Shown here: in pieces, positions 5,731 to 7,181 of the stretch
Layout: each line of letters begins with the position of its first letter
How positions within the stretch are numbered: position 1 is the stretch's first letter
Assembly: GCA_902783095.1 (NCBI GenBank)
Contig: CACZPX010000141.1
Location: forward strand, 1-7,181
Reading direction: 5' to 3'
DNA length: 7,181 nucleotides
Origin: an uncultured Lachnospiraceae bacterium
GTDB taxonomy: Bacteria; Bacillota; Clostridia; Lachnospirales; Lachnospiraceae
Notes under the pieces: model-generated
Databases searched by the model: none
What the model was told of the DNA's origin: nothing
The model's input: only the letters and a program-made list of their open reading frames with translations
Program-made: the position numbers and the translations under genes

Positions 5731-6324
5731 TTACTTGGAATACAGCTCGACGATAAGCATCTCATCGACAGGAACGTCGATCGCTTCTCTGTTAGGAGTC
5801 TCGTCGATGGTGACCTTCAGGTTCTCAAGGTCAGCCGTCATCCAAGCAGGAGTCAGACGACCGGCGGTGACTTCCGTGATGTCCTTGTATCTCTGATTCG
5901 CCTTGAACTTCTCCTTGATCTCGACCACGTCACCGGCCTTCACTTCATAGGAAGGGATGTTGATGCACTTGCCGTTTACCAGCACGTGCTTGTGATCGAC
6001 GATCTGTCTGGCTTCCATGCGGGTACGGGCCATGCCGGCGCGGAACAGCACGTTGTCCAGACGCAGCTCAAGCAGGATCATCAGGTTCTCACCGACCATG
6101 CCGCGCATCTGTCTTGCCTTGTTATAGTAATTGCGGAAGGGCTTCTCCAGAACGCCGTAGATGAACTTAGCCTTCTGCTTTTCGCGAAGCTGCAGGCCGT
6201 ACTCACTCATTTTGCGGTTGGTCCTCTTTAAGGTCCTTCTTGATTTTTTATCAATACCCAGATGAATGGGGTCCAGGTCTAAAGATCTGCATCTTTTTAA
6301 TACCGGAACACGATTAACTGCCAT
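5731..6324 (-). CDS. rpsD: 30S ribosomal protein S4 (zinc-free form)
   Basis: S4 is a primary 16S rRNA binder that nucleates small-subunit assembly and shapes the decoding fidelity site. The protein has 197 residues. The start MAVNRVPVLKRCRSL, the LQLREKQKAKFIYGVLEKPF segment (45-64) and the S4 RNA-binding domain at about 88-137 (LRLDNVLFRAGMARTRMEAR, KHVLVNGK) are clear. The N-terminus has one lone cysteine (C12) and not the four-Cys zinc knuckle, so this is the C-minus type. The ATG at 6324 follows GGAGGGAG in the 17-nt gap after rpsK. In some bacteria S4 represses its own operon; no S4 target structure could be identified here. Confidence 0.97.
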   Translation of the reverse strand: MAVNRVPVLKRCRSLDLDPIHLGIDKKSRRTLKRTNRKMSEYGLQLREKQKAKFIYGVLEKPFRNYYNKARQMRGMVGENLMILLELRLDNVLFRAGMARTRMEARQIVDHKHVLVNGKCINIPSYEVKAGDVVEIKEKFKANQRYKDITEVTAGRLTPAWMTADLENLKVTIDETPNREAIDVPVDEMLIVELYSK

Positions 6325-6341
6325 TGCTCTTCTCCCTCCAA

Positions 6342-6743
6342 TTAAACTCTTCTGCGCTTAGGCGGACGGCAGCCGTTGTGAGGAACGGGGGTCACGTCCT
6401 TGATACTTAATACCTCTAAGCCGTTTGCTGCCAAAGCACGGATAGCAGCCTCGCGCCCTGAACCGGGGCCCTTAACAAAAACATCGACGGTCTTTAATCC
6501 ATGTACCAAAGCGGCCTTGGTGGCAGTTTCCGCTGCCATCTGAGCTGCATAAGGTGTAGATTTCCTTGAACCTCTAAAGCCCAGGCCGCCCGCACTTGCC
6601 CACGAAAGCGCATTGCCCTGCGCGTCCGTAAGGGTAACAATCGTGTTGTTGAAGGATGATTGGATGTGCGCTTGACCGTGTTCAACGTTTTTCTTGACTT
6701 TTCTCTTCGTCACTTTCTTAGCTGAAGACACTTTCTTAGCCAT
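6342..6743 (-). CDS. rpsK: 30S ribosomal protein S11
   Basis: S11 sits on the platform of the small subunit and contacts 16S rRNA near the E-site mRNA path. The 133-residue protein has the basic N-terminus, HIQSSFNNTIVTLTD (26-40), GGLGFRGSRKSTPYAAQ (52-68), VKGPGSGREAAIRAL and the ending VTPVPHNGCRPPKRRRV, all standard for the family at normal length. The ATG at 6743 has only a modest Shine-Dalgarno (GGGAAGG ending 10 nt upstream), and it follows an unusually long 111-base gap after rpsM. Confidence 0.97.
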   Translation of the reverse strand: MAKKVSSAKKVTKRKVKKNVEHGQAHIQSSFNNTIVTLTDAQGNALSWASAGGLGFRGSRKSTPYAAQMAAETATKAALVHGLKTVDVFVKGPGSGREAAIRALAANGLEVLSIKDVTPVPHNGCRPPKRRRV

Positions 6744-6854
6744 ACTAAACTAACCTTCCCTTATGGGTTTTCCTTTCTGATAATTTTAAAAAGAGCTTTG
6801 ATAAATGGACTAGATACCGTCGATTATGCTCGTATCTGTCCGCTTATCCGACCG
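6744..6854 (-). other. 111-base spacer between rpsM and rpsK
   Basis: Neighbouring gaps in this operon are 12 to 52 bases, so this one is long. It holds a 6-bp inverted repeat, AGATAC with GTATCT (6812-6817 and 6832-6837, 14-base loop), an AT-rich run, and a small CCC-ATAA-GGG stem (6758-6767) that would cover part of the weak rpsK ribosome binding site. No convincing promoter, terminator or small gene is seen. Confidence 0.5.
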
Positions 6855-7181
6855 TTACTTCTTCTTGTTAGCAACAGTCTTCTTGGGGCCTTTGCGGGTA
6901 CGCGCGTTGTTCTTGGTGTTCTGACCGCGGACCGGCAGGCCTCTCCTGTGACGGATACCACGATAGCAGCCGATCTCCTGGAGACGCTTGATATTCATAG
7001 CGACTTCTCTTCTGAGATCACCTTCCACCATGTACTCACCCTCGATGATGTCACGGATTGCGTTGACTTCATCATCAGTGAGGTCCTTCACACGGGTATC
7101 AGGATTGACATTTGCCTTCTCAAGGATCTTGTTGGAAGAGGTTCTGCCAATACCGAAGATATAGGTAAGACCGATCTCTAC
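6855..7181 (-). CDS. rpsM: 30S ribosomal protein S13 (partial, start beyond the right edge)
   Basis: S13 lies in the head of the small subunit and touches the P-site tRNA and the bridge to the large subunit. The frame is open from the edge and gives 108 residues, starting VEIGLTYIFGIGRTSSNKIL and ending VRGQNTKNNARTRKGPKKTV plus ANKKK. Comparison with the usual length of about 121-122 suggests that roughly 14 N-terminal residues (the MARIAGV part) are missing off the window. The helix-two-turn-helix (IGRTSSNKILEKANV) and the basic GIRHRRGLPVRGQ rRNA-binding tail are intact. An internal ATG at 7091 is not the true start. Confidence 0.97.
   Translation of the reverse strand, partial: VEIGLTYIFGIGRTSSNKILEKANVNPDTRVKDLTDDEVNAIRDIIEGEYMVEGDLRREVAMNIKRLQEIGCYRGIRHRRGLPVRGQNTKNNARTRKGPKKTVANKKK

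Noticed and set aside
5007..5756. 249-codon open frame on the plus strand opposite rpoA
   Set aside because: It lies antisense to an unmistakable rpoA, has no family resemblance, and is explained by the codon bias of the GC-rich minus-strand gene.
5653..6231. 192-codon open frame on the plus strand opposite rpsD and the start of rpoA
   Set aside because: It is an antisense shadow of rpsD with no recognisable motifs or ribosome binding site.
6783..6788. TAAAAT as a -10 box for a promoter before rpsK
   Set aside because: The hexamers 16-18 bases upstream (for example AGTCCA) do not resemble a -35.
1..7181. CRISPR arrays, tRNA or rRNA genes, insertion sequences
   Set aside because: No regularly spaced repeats, cloverleaf-like sequence, rRNA segment or transposase frame was found on either strand.

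Overview
The window looks like a chromosomal segment of a fairly GC-rich Clostridia member, most likely Lachnospiraceae. The support is protein-level resemblance from memory: the S4 N-terminus (MAVNRVPVLKRCRSL), the RpoA start (FDFEKPNIEI), a long L17 and a SCIFF-type radical SAM maturase. Every gene reads on the minus strand, so the biological order runs from the right edge to the left.

Right part (about 7181 to 4170): the distal end of the large ribosomal protein cluster, the alpha operon, in the usual order rpsM (5' end off the window), rpsK, rpsD, rpoA, rplQ. Spacers are 12 to 52 bases, except for an unusual 111-base gap between rpsM and rpsK. A GC-rich hairpin with a poor U-tract follows rplQ.

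Middle part (4090 to 1923): instead of the ecfA/ecfT/truA genes that often follow rplQ in Firmicutes, there is a two-gene unit. The first gene is a radical SAM/SPASM protein of the SCIFF-maturase type (scfB/CteB-like). The second is a SpoU/TrmH-family RNA 2'-O-methyltransferase, overlapping it by 4 bases (ATGA). A strong intrinsic terminator closes the unit. No cysteine-rich SCIFF precursor gene is visible beside the maturase.

Left-middle (1822 to 384): a monocistronic gene for a secreted cell-wall protein. It has a signal peptide, two SH3-like repeats, a charged helix, a Gly/Ser/Asp linker and a C-terminal 3D (muralytic) domain. It has a near-consensus sigma-A promoter, a WalR-like box over the predicted transcription start, and its own terminator.

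Left edge (1 to about 300): base composition drops sharply to AT-rich. This stretch holds the first 25 codons of another exported or membrane protein with a very strong ribosome binding site, an ECF-type promoter and a repeated 11-base element in its leader. It differs enough from the rest to suggest a recently acquired segment or an assembly junction. A perfect 16-base palindrome lies near the transition.
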